DNA of 7,374 bases from Candidatus Brocadia sp. (GTDB lineage: Bacteria; Planctomycetota; Brocadiia; Brocadiales; Brocadiaceae). The DNA lies in NCBI GenBank assembly GCA_030837935.1, contig JAUQXU010000119.1, positions 1 to 7,374 of the forward strand. Direction: 5' to 3'. Below, one piece after another: positions 1 to 7,316 of this stretch. Under the pieces are notes generated by a model that saw only the letters and a program-made list of their open reading frames with translations, made no database searches and had not been told where the DNA came from. The translations under genes were made by a program, and so were the position numbers. The first letter of the stretch is position 1. The number at the start of each line of letters is the position of its first letter.

Positions 1-2
1 AT

Positions 3-1358
3 CTGAAAGAGATACTAAAGGAATATCCACCTTCACGCGTTGCAAAGATTACCGGTTGCACCGAAAAACAAATAATTGAAACCGCACGCATCATTGGTCA
101 GGCTAAAGCAATGCTGACCTTCTGGTTTCAAGGTTATAACCAATCGACCCAGGCCGTCTTCAAGAATAACACGTTGCACAACTTGTCTTTGTTGACAAAT
201 AATTTTTGTCGCCCCGGAGCCGGACCACTCTCAATCACCGGCGAGGCTAACACCTTAGGTTGTCGCTGGGTTGGAGCATTGTCGCACCTCTTACCAGGCA
301 TGCGGACGGTTACCAATCCCAGACACCGACAGGAGGTTGCAGCATACTGGGGCATTCCACCTGAAAAAATTCAGTCCACACCTGGTCGCTCGATCATTGA
401 TATTATCGATGGACTTCATACGGGTGAAGTGCGTGCGCTATGGGTCATTTCTTCCAATCCCGCGGCATCTCTTCCGCATACACACTGGGTAGAAGAAGGG
501 CTTGCAAAAGCCGAGATGCTCGTTGTTCAGGATATTTTTCACCCTACAGAAACGACCATGCAGGCAGACGTGGTGCTCGCCGGTGCTCAGTGGTGCGAAA
601 AAACGGGCACGTTTATATCCTCCGAAAGGCGTATTGAGCTGGTAGAAAAAATTATTGACCCTCCGGAAATGGCAAAATCCGATTGTGAGATCATCTGGCT
701 GATCGCCAGGGCTATGGGGTTCAACAGGGAATTCCCTTATACCTCACCTGAAGAAGTATTTGAGGAATGGAAGGGAATTACGCGCGGGCGTATTTGTGAT
801 ATGAGTGGCGTAAACTATGAGCGTCTTCGCAACAGGGTAGGACCGCAATTGCCTTGTCCGGAGGCCGGTCACCCGGGCACGGAGAGATTATTTACCGATC
901 TTCACTTCCCGAGACCGGATGGCCGTGCCGCACTCCTTGCCCGTGATTATAAAGAACCTGCAGAAACAACCGATATTGAATATCCCTTTGTCCTCATCAC
1001 CGGCAGACTGGCCTGCCACTTCAACACCGGTACCCGCACCGTCCGCATCAAACGCCTTAACGATATTGAACCAATAAATTTTGTAGAGATCCATTCTGTC
1101 GACGCGAAACGCCTTGGAATTGCAGAAGGAGACGAGGTCTGGGTCGCTTCACGGAGAGGCAGTGTCCGAGGTGTTGCCCGTATTAAAGATCGTGTACGTA
1201 CCGGCAATGTTTTCATGAGTATTCATTATGGTAAGACATCATCGCCTGGGGAATGCAATCTCGCCAATCTTGCCTGTAATCCTGCATATGATGTCCATTC
1301 CAGGCAACCGGAATTTAAGTATTGTGCAGTTAAAATAGAGAAAGTTGAACGTAAGTAA
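3..1358 (+). CDS. Molybdopterin oxidoreductase, nitrate reductase (NasA/NapA-like) catalytic subunit, C-terminal part
   Basis: The reading frame is open from the first full codon at position 3, before the first ATG at 111, so this is the last 451 codons of a longer gene whose N-terminus (Fe4S4 ligands and molybdenum ligand) lies upstream of the window. The visible part resembles bis-MGD enzymes. The segment FWFQGYNQST, then LLTNNFCRPGAGPLSITGEAN, then GALSHLLPG and TNPRHR follow the order seen in NapA/NasA. DVVLAGAQWCEKTGTF and SERRIE match the conserved 'ADVVLP..W.EK.GT..N.ERR' block. The C-terminal molybdopterin-dinucleotide-binding domain is present (LITGRLACHFNTGTRT, RLGIAEGDEVWV, SRRGSVRG), ending in PEFKYCAVKIEKVE as in nitrate reductases. 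Members reduce nitrate to nitrite using a Mo centre and an Fe-S cluster. A formate dehydrogenase-like role cannot be excluded, because that family shares the same domain and the diagnostic N-terminus is missing. The next gene starts 14 bases downstream. Confidence 0.85.
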   Translation: MKEILKEYPPSRVAKITGCTEKQIIETARIIGQAKAMLTFWFQGYNQSTQAVFKNNTLHNLSLLTNNFCRPGAGPLSITGEANTLGCRWVGALSHLLPGMRTVTNPRHRQEVAAYWGIPPEKIQSTPGRSIIDIIDGLHTGEVRALWVISSNPAASLPHTHWVEEGLAKAEMLVVQDIFHPTETTMQADVVLAGAQWCEKTGTFISSERRIELVEKIIDPPEMAKSDCEIIWLIARAMGFNREFPYTSPEEVFEEWKGITRGRICDMSGVNYERLRNRVGPQLPCPEAGHPGTERLFTDLHFPRPDGRAALLARDYKEPAETTDIEYPFVLITGRLACHFNTGTRTVRIKRLNDIEPINFVEIHSVDAKRLGIAEGDEVWVASRRGSVRGVARIKDRVRTGNVFMSIHYGKTSSPGECNLANLACNPAYDVHSRQPEFKYCAVKIEKVERK

Positions 1359-1372
1359 CGAGCAGGTTCATT

Positions 1373-4300
1373 ATGAAGGAACAGGATAAAAAAACTGAAA
1401 TAGCGATCATGCAGCGGACAATTACGTTTTTTGAGAAACTGCTGCGTGCATCAGATGACGGCATCCTGATCACAGACGCTACCCATAATATCATTGTAGT
1501 CAATGAAGCATTTTGCGGCTTTCTTGGACGACAAAGGCGCGAAGTTATTGAGACAAATCTGCTCTGTTGGTTAGAACAACTTGATACTCACGGAACGAGC
1601 CGTTGGATTGAACTGGTAAATCACATTCATAACAAAGGATATTCCCGGGATGTAGAGTTCCGGTTCATAACACAAACACAAGGAGTAAAGTACCTCAGCG
1701 TTAATGCATCTCTTCTGGAACAAGTTGCCACCGAAGAGATTGGCGTTATTATCAGCATCTGGCGTGACAGTACAGAACTAAAAAACAATGAAGAATCACT
1801 ACGGCAGACAAAGGACTATGCTGAAAATCTTATAGAGACCGCAAATGTGATCGTTGTAGGGCTGGATGTTACGGGAAATATCCGGGTATTTAATAAGGCA
1901 GCCGAAGATATAACCGGCTACAAAAAGACCGAGATCATTGGTAAAAATTGGTTTGAAGTTATTGCACTGAAAGACAGAGATCCCTTTTTCTGGGAAGAAT
2001 TTGTTAAATGGAAGAGAAGTGGACAGTTATCCAAGACCTTTGAAACCCTCATTGTAACAAAGGCTGGTATGAAGAGGTACATATCGTGGCAAAACAGTGT
2101 GATACGGGAAAAAGAACATGCTGCGGGGACAATTTCTTTTGGGATGGACATCACCGAGCAAAAACAAGCAAAGGCGCTGATAGAGCGAATGCACCTTGTT
2201 ACCTTTGTCAAAGACGTCGGTATTGCCCTTACCAACGGCAATACCTTGCATGAAATTTTACACCACTGTGCAGAGGCCGTAGTCAGCAATCTCGATGCTG
2301 CATTCGCCAGAATCTGGACTATCAACGAAGAAGACGGAATGCTGGAATTGCAAGCCAGCGCCGGAATATACACTCATTTAGACGGTCCCCACAGCCGAAT
2401 ACCGGTTGGTAAATTCAAGATTGGCCTTATCGCCCAGGAACGCAAACCCCATATGACTAATTCTGTCACCGACGATCCGGACATCAGCCATAAGGATTGG
2501 GCAAAGCAGGAAGGCATGATCGCCTTTGCCGGATACCCGCTCCTTACAGGGGATCATCTGGTAGGGGTTATAGCGATGTTTGCGCGCAAAGAACTTTCTC
2601 AGCACACGCTCAGGGCATTGGCATCAGTAGCCGACATAATCGCCCTGGGCATAGCTCACAAACAGGATGAGGAAGAGTTGAGGAAATCCGAAAAAAGATT
2701 CAGGACTATTTTTGACAGTGCAGACGACGGAATACTCATAGCTGATATTGAAACCAAAAAATTCCACACAGGCAATCAAAAAATTTGTCAAATGTTAGGT
2801 TATACCCCGGACGAAATCAAAGGCATCTCGGTCATGGATATCCATCCCAGGGAAGATTTGCCGTATGTTCTAAAACAATTCGAGAAGCATGCAAAGCGGG
2901 AGGGTACGCGAGCTGCAGATATACCCGTCAAAAGAAAAGACGGCAGTGTCTTTTACGTTGACATTAACACATCACTCATAACCTTTGCCGGAAATACCTA
3001 TCTCATGGGTATCTTCAGAGACGTCACCGAGCGCAGGCAGACAGAAGAAAAAATAAGACACATGGCTTTTCACGACGCACTTACCGCCCTGCCGAACCGG
3101 ATATTATTCAATGATCGCCTTAATCTGGCTTTAGCACACGCTCATCGTAAGAAAGAGATGCTTGCCGTCCTGTTTTTGGACCTTGATAGATTTAAGGTCA
3201 TAAATGATACGCTGGGACATAGCATGGGAGATCAGTTACTCCAGGGTATTGGTGGGAGACTGAAAAACTGTTTGCGTGAAGACGACACCATCGCCCGCCT
3301 TGGCGGTGACGAATTTGCATTGCTATTACCAGGGATTACACACGAGGAAGACTTAGTCAACATTGCATGTAAAATCATCGAAATCATCAAACAGCCGTGG
3401 ACAATCGGAGAACACAAACTCTATATCACTGCGAGCATTGGAATTGTTCTCTATCCCAATGACGGTAACAATGCAGAGACCCTTCTGAAGAATGCCGATA
3501 CTGCTATGTACCATGCCAAGGAACAAGGCAGAAACAATTATCAATTCTATACCATAACCATGCATGCCAAATCCTTTGAAAAGATGAAGCTGGAAAGCAG
3601 TCTTCGTCGCGCTTTGGAGTATGGGGAATTTGTGGTCCACTACCAGCCGATCATTAATATCAGTTCCGGCCAGATCGCCGGCATGGAGGCAATGGTACGT
3701 TGGCAATCCCCCGAGCATGGGCTTATTTCTCCTGAAGAATTTCTTCCCATGGCGGAAGAAATAAGGCTGATCGTCAACATTGATGAATTCGTGCTGCGTA
3801 CAGCATGCAAACAAAACAAGACCTGGCTAAACGCCGGATTTCATCTGGAGTATGTGGCGGTAAATCTTTCGGCGCACACGTTCCAGCAGCATAATATACT
3901 GGAGATTATTACCTCGGTATTGCAAGAAACCAAACTGGACCCGCATTTTCTTGGATTGGAAATTACCGAGGGCATTGCCATGCAAGATATAGATACTACG
4001 ATTTACAAACTGAATAAATTGAGAGAGCTGGGCATTCAAATCGCTATCGACGATTTTGGCACAGGCTTCTCTTCCTTGAGTTATCTCAAAAGGTTTCCCG
4101 TTAACAAGCTCAAAATCAGTCCGCAATTCGTAAGCAATATTGCAACCAATCACAAAGAGATGATGATTGTGTCATCAATTATTGCCCTGGCACAAGGCCT
4201 GCAATTCAAGGTTGTTGCCGAAGGGGTGGAGACCAAAGAGCAGTTCGCCTTGCTGAAACAGCTGGAATGTGACGATCTTCAGGGGTATTTATTCTGCAAA

Positions 4301-4438
4301 CCACTGCCGGCTGAGGTGATCGAAAAAATGCTATGGAATGATCACATGTCCATAGATAGCTGGCGCAGGAAATTGTCCGTGTTATTTCCTGAGAAAAAGG
4401 TGGAACATGGTAATGACATTGCGGTGGTAAAAGAATAA
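1373..4438 (+). CDS. PAS-PAS-GAF-PAS-GGDEF-EAL cyclic-di-GMP signalling protein
   Basis: This is a 1021-residue soluble protein with no membrane segment, so it is probably a cytoplasmic sensor. Domains in order: PAS (about 17-130), PAS (about 150-270), GAF (about 273-430), PAS (about 440-560), GGDEF (about 562-725), EAL (about 740-1000). The diguanylate cyclase half looks active: DLDRFK at 603-608, GGDEF at 644-648, and an intact inhibitory I-site RxxD at 635-638 (REDD). The phosphodiesterase half keeps N831, E866 (LEITEG), D893-D894 (DDFGTG), K914, E950 (AEGVE) and Q970 (DLQGY). Its signature is EAM (772-774) instead of EAL, and the usual KIDxxF motif reads KISPQF (914-919). By family knowledge it makes and/or breaks c-di-GMP under control of ligands or redox signals sensed by PAS/GAF. 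The ATG at 1373 has only a weak CAGG ribosome site six bases upstream; an in-frame ATG at 1409 is an alternative. The 14-base gap from the oxidoreductase gene suggests co-transcription. Confidence 0.95.
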   Translation: MKEQDKKTEIAIMQRTITFFEKLLRASDDGILITDATHNIIVVNEAFCGFLGRQRREVIETNLLCWLEQLDTHGTSRWIELVNHIHNKGYSRDVEFRFITQTQGVKYLSVNASLLEQVATEEIGVIISIWRDSTELKNNEESLRQTKDYAENLIETANVIVVGLDVTGNIRVFNKAAEDITGYKKTEIIGKNWFEVIALKDRDPFFWEEFVKWKRSGQLSKTFETLIVTKAGMKRYISWQNSVIREKEHAAGTISFGMDITEQKQAKALIERMHLVTFVKDVGIALTNGNTLHEILHHCAEAVVSNLDAAFARIWTINEEDGMLELQASAGIYTHLDGPHSRIPVGKFKIGLIAQERKPHMTNSVTDDPDISHKDWAKQEGMIAFAGYPLLTGDHLVGVIAMFARKELSQHTLRALASVADIIALGIAHKQDEEELRKSEKRFRTIFDSADDGILIADIETKKFHTGNQKICQMLGYTPDEIKGISVMDIHPREDLPYVLKQFEKHAKREGTRAADIPVKRKDGSVFYVDINTSLITFAGNTYLMGIFRDVTERRQTEEKIRHMAFHDALTALPNRILFNDRLNLALAHAHRKKEMLAVLFLDLDRFKVINDTLGHSMGDQLLQGIGGRLKNCLREDDTIARLGGDEFALLLPGITHEEDLVNIACKIIEIIKQPWTIGEHKLYITASIGIVLYPNDGNNAETLLKNADTAMYHAKEQGRNNYQFYTITMHAKSFEKMKLESSLRRALEYGEFVVHYQPIINISSGQIAGMEAMVRWQSPEHGLISPEEFLPMAEEIRLIVNIDEFVLRTACKQNKTWLNAGFHLEYVAVNLSAHTFQQHNILEIITSVLQETKLDPHFLGLEITEGIAMQDIDTTIYKLNKLRELGIQIAIDDFGTGFSSLSYLKRFPVNKLKISPQFVSNIATNHKEMMIVSSIIALAQGLQFKVVAEGVETKEQFALLKQLECDDLQGYLFCKPLPAEVIEKMLWNDHMSIDSWRRKLSVLFPEKKVEHGNDIAVVKE

Positions 4439-4461
4439 AATTCGATGAAATTTGCTCCCGG

Positions 4462-4482
4462 AATATGAAGATATTATTTTTT
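4462..4482 (+). terminator. Weak terminator-like A+T hairpin with T tract
   Basis: Shortly after the GGDEF-EAL stop codon, AATAT (4462-4466) can pair with ATATT (4471-4475) across a GAAG loop. One A and six T residues follow (4477-4482). The position fits the end of the first transcription unit, but the five-pair stem has no G-C pair, so it would be a poor intrinsic terminator. Chance is a real alternative in this A+T-rich gap. Confidence 0.25.
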
Positions 4483-4484
4483 GT

Positions 4485-4514
4485 TTGGAGAATAAATGCC
4501 ATTTTAAATATAAT
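4485..4514 (+). promoter_or_regulatory. Candidate sigma-70 type promoter for the GAF-PAS gene
   Basis: A perfect TATAAT at 4509-4514 is preceded, 18 bases away, by TTGGAG at 4485-4490, a poor three-of-six match to TTGACA. Transcription would start near 4521 and give a leader of about 80 bases before the GAF-PAS gene. The evidence is the -10 match and the placement in the 164-base gap; A+T-rich DNA often yields such matches by chance. I see no clear operator here. Confidence 0.35.
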
Positions 4515-4602
4515 CATCCTGAATAAGCGTTTCCGAATACAACACATCCGGTAGCTGAACGCTAAACCTTGTACATATTCATTGGAACGGGATTCAGGAT
4601 AT

Positions 4603-5439
4603 ATGTCATCTGTTTCAGGAGAAAAGAAGCTGTACCAGCGGCTCAAGATACTCTCAGATGCTTTTTTGCTGTCCTCAAGGGCTTTGGACTATAAAGCGGT
4701 CATGCGAGCTGCGACGAGACACTTTAAGGTATTTACAGGGGCAGACGCATCCGTCCTTTTGTTAAACAACAATGACGAAAACCTCACGCCGGTTTGTTCT
4801 GCAGGAATTCCTTTCTCTAAGATTAAAGATGTTAGCCTGCCGTGCTCTACACGATTGAAAGACATCATTACCCACCCCGTCATGGATGTACGATACACCG
4901 CCTTTATGAATACCCCCCTTATCTATAACCGGAAACTCATCGGTTTATCTGCCGTATTTAGTATCGTGCCTGAGAAATTTCATTTTTTAGATCATGACAA
5001 ATACGAAAACCTTCTCCTGACCATGCTAGCCAGCCATATTGCAGTGAGTATTGAAAATATAATCGCGATTAATACGGTCGAGTCAATAGAACGTTCTAAA
5101 TTCGAGTGGGAAAGCGCCTTTGATGCCATGGATGATCTTATTAGCATACACGATAAGGATTTTACCATTGTCCGTGCAAATAAAGCCGTAGCAAAGAAAT
5201 TCAATATGGATATCAGGAAAATTGTAGGGGAGAAGTGTTATAAGATTTTTCACGGTACGGAAGAACCATGGAAGACTTGTCCACACCGTAAGACTACGGA
5301 AACAATGACGCCATGCACGGAAGAGGTTGATGATCCCCACATGTGCGGCATCTTTACCGTCACAACATTTCCTTATTTTAATGAGAGAGGGACGTGTACC
5401 GGTTCAATTCACGTGGCCAGGGAGATAATTAAGAAATGA
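4603..5439 (+). CDS. Small GAF-PAS sensor protein without an output domain
   Basis: The protein is 278 residues from the ATG at 4603. A TTG at 4582 would add seven residues, but has no ribosome site; the ATG has AGGA at 4596-4599, though only three bases away. The N-terminal half (about 8-155) looks like a GAF domain: a helix, GADASVLLL, PVCSAGIP, then TPLIYNRKLIGLSAVF, and a closing helix ASHIAVSIENI. The C-terminal half (about 165-275) is a PAS domain: AFDAMDDLISIHDKD, ANKAVAKKFNM, GEKCYKIFHGTEEP, ending in GSIHVAREI. The PAS part carries five cysteines (C212, C226, C238, C248, C265). The 'GEKCYKIFHG..EP..TCPH' stretch is a subtype familiar from PAS histidine kinases of anaerobic bacteria. 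The stop at 5437 follows directly after the PAS fold, and no kinase, GGDEF or DNA-binding domain follows in any frame. It probably senses a ligand or redox state and acts through a partner protein; the partner and ligand are unknown. No membrane segment or signal peptide is visible. Confidence 0.82.
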   Translation: MSSVSGEKKLYQRLKILSDAFLLSSRALDYKAVMRAATRHFKVFTGADASVLLLNNNDENLTPVCSAGIPFSKIKDVSLPCSTRLKDIITHPVMDVRYTAFMNTPLIYNRKLIGLSAVFSIVPEKFHFLDHDKYENLLLTMLASHIAVSIENIIAINTVESIERSKFEWESAFDAMDDLISIHDKDFTIVRANKAVAKKFNMDIRKIVGEKCYKIFHGTEEPWKTCPHRKTTETMTPCTEEVDDPHMCGIFTVTTFPYFNERGTCTGSIHVAREIIKK

Positions 5440-5490
5440 GTGCCAACCCCTGCATCAACGATTCAGGGAAGGTTAAATAATTGAAATCCA

Positions 5491-5518
5491 TTGATTATTG
5501 ATAACCATAAATTAGAAT
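5491..5518 (+). promoter_or_regulatory. Candidate sigma-70 type promoter upstream of the ptsN-like gene
   Basis: TTGATT at 5491-5496 (four of six to TTGACA) is followed by a 16-base spacer and TAGAAT at 5513-5518 (five of six to TATAAT). It lies in the 212-base gap between the GAF-PAS stop and the chosen PTS start, so it could drive the ptsN-like gene and the membrane protein gene together. The leader would be about 125 bases and would include the hairpin at 5568-5583. Assigned by eye only. Confidence 0.33.
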
Positions 5519-5567
5519 ATGAAAATAGTATCCTTTACCGAAAAGCAACATTTTCACAGTTTCTGAG

Positions 5568-5583
5568 TGCCGCTCGTGCGGCA
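5568..5583. other. Short perfect GC-rich hairpin in the leader of the ptsN-like gene
   Basis: TGCCGC and GCGGCA form a perfect six-pair stem around a TCGT loop. It has no following T run, so it is not a standard intrinsic terminator on either strand. It lies downstream of the candidate promoter and 68 bases before the chosen start codon. It could be a leader structure, an mRNA stabiliser, or the 3' end structure of the GAF-PAS transcript; nothing in the sequence decides between these. Confidence 0.4.
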
Positions 5584-5641
5584 TAAAGGCTGTGGTTAAA
5601 TTTTGCCATGTGAAAACCATAGAAAAGAATTTCATGGCGAA

Positions 5642-5646
5642 AGGGG
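5642..5646 (+). promoter_or_regulatory. Shine-Dalgarno site that favours a GTG start for the ptsN-like gene
   Basis: AGGGG at 5642-5646 stands five bases before the GTG at 5652. The alternative ATG at 5634 has only a weak A-rich stretch (GAAAAGAA) upstream, and the GTG at 5592 has no recognisable site. Starting at 5652 gives the N-terminus MKLSDVL, which is how many PtsN-type proteins begin. Confidence 0.5.
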
Positions 5647-5651
5647 TAAGT

Positions 5652-6110
5652 GTGAAACTCTCAGATGTCCTGACCAAAGAACGGATAATTATCAATCTGA
5701 CCGGAAAGGATAAATACGATGTCCTGGAAAAAATGGTACAGGTGACCAAAAATTCGGAAAAGATAACAAACGAAACAGACTTCCTTAAGAAGGTAACTGA
5801 ACGGGAAAAGATTAAAAGTACGGGAATTGGCGGCGGGATTGGAATTCCCCATGCCCAATCTTCCGGTGTAAGTGATATTGTTGCTTGTCTGGGGATTTCA
5901 GAACCGGGGATTGAATTCAATGCCATCGACGGAAAACCTGTTCATTTAATTTTTCTCATTGCTGCAAATGAACGCACCGATAGCAAGCATCTCGGCCTTT
6001 TAAGCAGGATTGCCCGTTTATTTATCGAAGAACCATTTAAACAAAGGATCATGAAATCCACATCGCCGGAAGAAATCATGACTCTTATTATCGAAAAAGA
6101 AAAGGAATAA
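5652..6110 (+). CDS. ptsN: PTS EIIA protein, nitrogen-regulatory (PtsN/EIIA-Ntr) type
   Basis: From the GTG at 5652 the product is 152 residues, close to the usual length of stand-alone PtsN proteins. An ATG at 5634 would add six residues, and the longest frame begins with a GTG at 5592. The whole protein is one fructose-type EIIA domain: MKLSDVLTKERI at the start, STGIGGGIGIPHA with the phospho-acceptor histidine at H67, then IDGKPVHLIFLIAA and HLGLLSRIARLF. By family knowledge, the histidine receives phosphate from NPr/HPr in the nitrogen PTS, and the protein regulates partners, for example potassium transport and sensor kinases in enterobacteria, instead of importing sugar. No EIIB or EIIC gene is next to it, which supports a regulatory role. 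It is followed 47 bases later by the CNNM-type gene on the same strand, so the two are probably co-transcribed. A sugar-specific EIIA acting with distant EIIB/C genes is the less likely alternative. Confidence 0.88.
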   Translation: MKLSDVLTKERIIINLTGKDKYDVLEKMVQVTKNSEKITNETDFLKKVTEREKIKSTGIGGGIGIPHAQSSGVSDIVACLGISEPGIEFNAIDGKPVHLIFLIAANERTDSKHLGLLSRIARLFIEEPFKQRIMKSTSPEEIMTLIIEKEKE

Positions 6111-6144
6111 TATTAATACAATTATGATGAAAGAAGAGGTAAAA

Positions 6145-6149
6145 AGGAG
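6145..6149 (+). promoter_or_regulatory. Strong Shine-Dalgarno site of the CNNM-type gene
   Basis: AGGAG at 6145-6149, in the context AAAAAGGAGT, lies eight bases before the ATG at 6158. It is the best ribosome site in the window and fixes that start. It suggests efficient independent translation initiation even if the gene is transcribed with the upstream ptsN-like gene. Confidence 0.75.
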
Positions 6150-6157
6150 TTGCCGTT

Positions 6158-7177
6158 ATGGATTCAATGCATTTTTCTACTTCAACAATAATTTTTATGC
6201 TTATACTCTTTTTTATGCTTCTCATCGTTTCTGCCTTTTTTTCATTAACCGAAACGTCTCTTTTTTCTATTAACAAAGTACGGCTGGATTACCTCATCAA
6301 ACAAAAGAACAAAAGAGCCCTCTCTGTTTACAAGAGTATTAACGAACCTGACAAGCTCCTCAGCACCATCCTCATAGGGAATAATATCGTCAACACCGTT
6401 GTATCAACGATAGGAACAACGGTTGCGATATATTATTTACATGAGTGGGGGGTAATCTTAGCGCCAATTATTGTTGCATTTATCTTACTGCTGCTTGGTG
6501 AGACATTTCCCAAGCTATTAGCGACACAATTTCCTGAACAACTTTCCTTATTGATTATCAAACCTTATGAGTGGATACGATGGATATTGTCACCCGGTGT
6601 TGCCTTAATTACGTATATAACTTACTTCTTTTTTAAGCTATTTGGCGTGAAAATTGAATACAAAAGAACGATATTCAGCCGTGAAGAGGTAAAACACATT
6701 ATTAAGGAAAGCGGAGAAACAGGGGAATTGGCAGACGGTGAGCACAAGATATTGCACAAGATATTTGAATTTAATGATAAGCTCTCAAAAGAGATCATGG
6801 TGCCGAGAGAACGCATTATTGCTATAAATGCCGACACAGGCCGTGAAGAAATAATGAGAATCGTCACGGAAGAAAATTATACACGGTATCCGATATACAG
6901 ACATACCATTGATAATATCATTGGTATCATCCATGCAAAAGCAATCATTAATATGATTGCGAATAATCAGCTTTTTATCCTGGAAGATCTCATAATGGAA
7001 CCTTATTTTGTATCTGAAAACAAAAAGATTAGCACGATATTCAAGGAATTCCAGCAAAAGGGATTACACATTGCTATTGTCAAAAATGCCCGGGGCTCCG
7101 TCTCCGGTTTGATTGAGATAAAAGACATCCTGAAGGTCATTTTCGGGGAATTAAGGGAAAAGACTGTCCCGGAATGA
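6158..7177 (+). CDS. CNNM/CorB-type membrane protein (DUF21 plus CBS pair), lacking the CorC_HlyC domain
   Basis: The 339-residue protein begins with a DUF21 (CNNM) transmembrane domain, about 5-165. It has hydrophobic segments at about 11-31, 68-94, 99-114 and 143-162, the family stretch SAFFSLTETSLFS with E32, IGNNIVNT around 73-80, and GETFPK at 114-119. A linker (SREEVKHIIKESGETGELAD) leads to ILHKIFEFNDKLSKEIMVPR, the usual entry to the CBS pair, which covers about 210-330 (TRYPIYR, IIGIIHAKAI, GLIEIKDIL). Relatives (CNNM, CorB/CorC, 'hemolysin-like' proteins) sit in the inner membrane and are linked to Mg2+/Co2+ export, with CBS domains binding ATP. Most are around 420-450 residues and end in a CorC_HlyC domain; here the stop follows FGELREK, where that domain would start, and no continuation is visible in the downstream frames. 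The start is fixed by AGGAG eight bases upstream. The gene is probably in an operon with the ptsN-like gene. It is more A+T-rich than the oxidoreductase gene. Confidence 0.9.
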   Translation: MDSMHFSTSTIIFMLILFFMLLIVSAFFSLTETSLFSINKVRLDYLIKQKNKRALSVYKSINEPDKLLSTILIGNNIVNTVVSTIGTTVAIYYLHEWGVILAPIIVAFILLLLGETFPKLLATQFPEQLSLLIIKPYEWIRWILSPGVALITYITYFFFKLFGVKIEYKRTIFSREEVKHIIKESGETGELADGEHKILHKIFEFNDKLSKEIMVPRERIIAINADTGREEIMRIVTEENYTRYPIYRHTIDNIIGIIHAKAIINMIANNQLFILEDLIMEPYFVSENKKISTIFKEFQQKGLHIAIVKNARGSVSGLIEIKDILKVIFGELREKTVPE

Positions 7178-7316
7178 ACAGCTCTCCGGTGAAGCAGTTA
7201 TGCAGTGATAAATTTCATTGCCTATTGCCATCTGCTTGCCGCCTGTTACTTCTGTGCGCTGAACAATTAATTCGAAACCCGTAACTCGATGTTTAGGAAT
7301 TTCAAAGCTGTGGTTA

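Noticed and set aside
1918..2373. Long antisense frame (151 codons) inside the GGDEF-EAL gene, and a similar one at 3353-3814.
   Set aside because: Both lie opposite well-supported PAS/GAF and GGDEF/EAL coding sequence and their translations show no domain or motif.
4439..4602. Searched the gap for a riboswitch, including a c-di-GMP type, given the upstream c-di-GMP gene.
   Set aside because: No conserved riboswitch core could be recognised by eye; only a promoter-like box and an A+T hairpin are visible.
5436..5480. A 14-codon ORF whose ATG overlaps the GAF-PAS stop codon (ATGA).
   Set aside because: Such a short frame is expected by chance, it has no good ribosome site and no recognisable sequence.
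6124..6276. A frame beginning ATGATG at 6124 just before the CNNM-type gene.
   Set aside because: It runs out of frame through the start of the clearly supported CNNM-type gene and has no recognisable protein features.
7168..7195. Possible terminator at the CNNM-type stop: CCGGA pairing with TCCGG.
   Set aside because: The stem is only five pairs with a loop of about 11 bases and no T run follows.
5589..7316. The 10-mer GCTGTGGTTA occurs at 5589-5598 and at 7307-7316, each near a palindrome.
   Set aside because: In about 7.4 kb, a couple of dozen 10-base repeats are expected by chance, and the flanks of the two copies do not match further.
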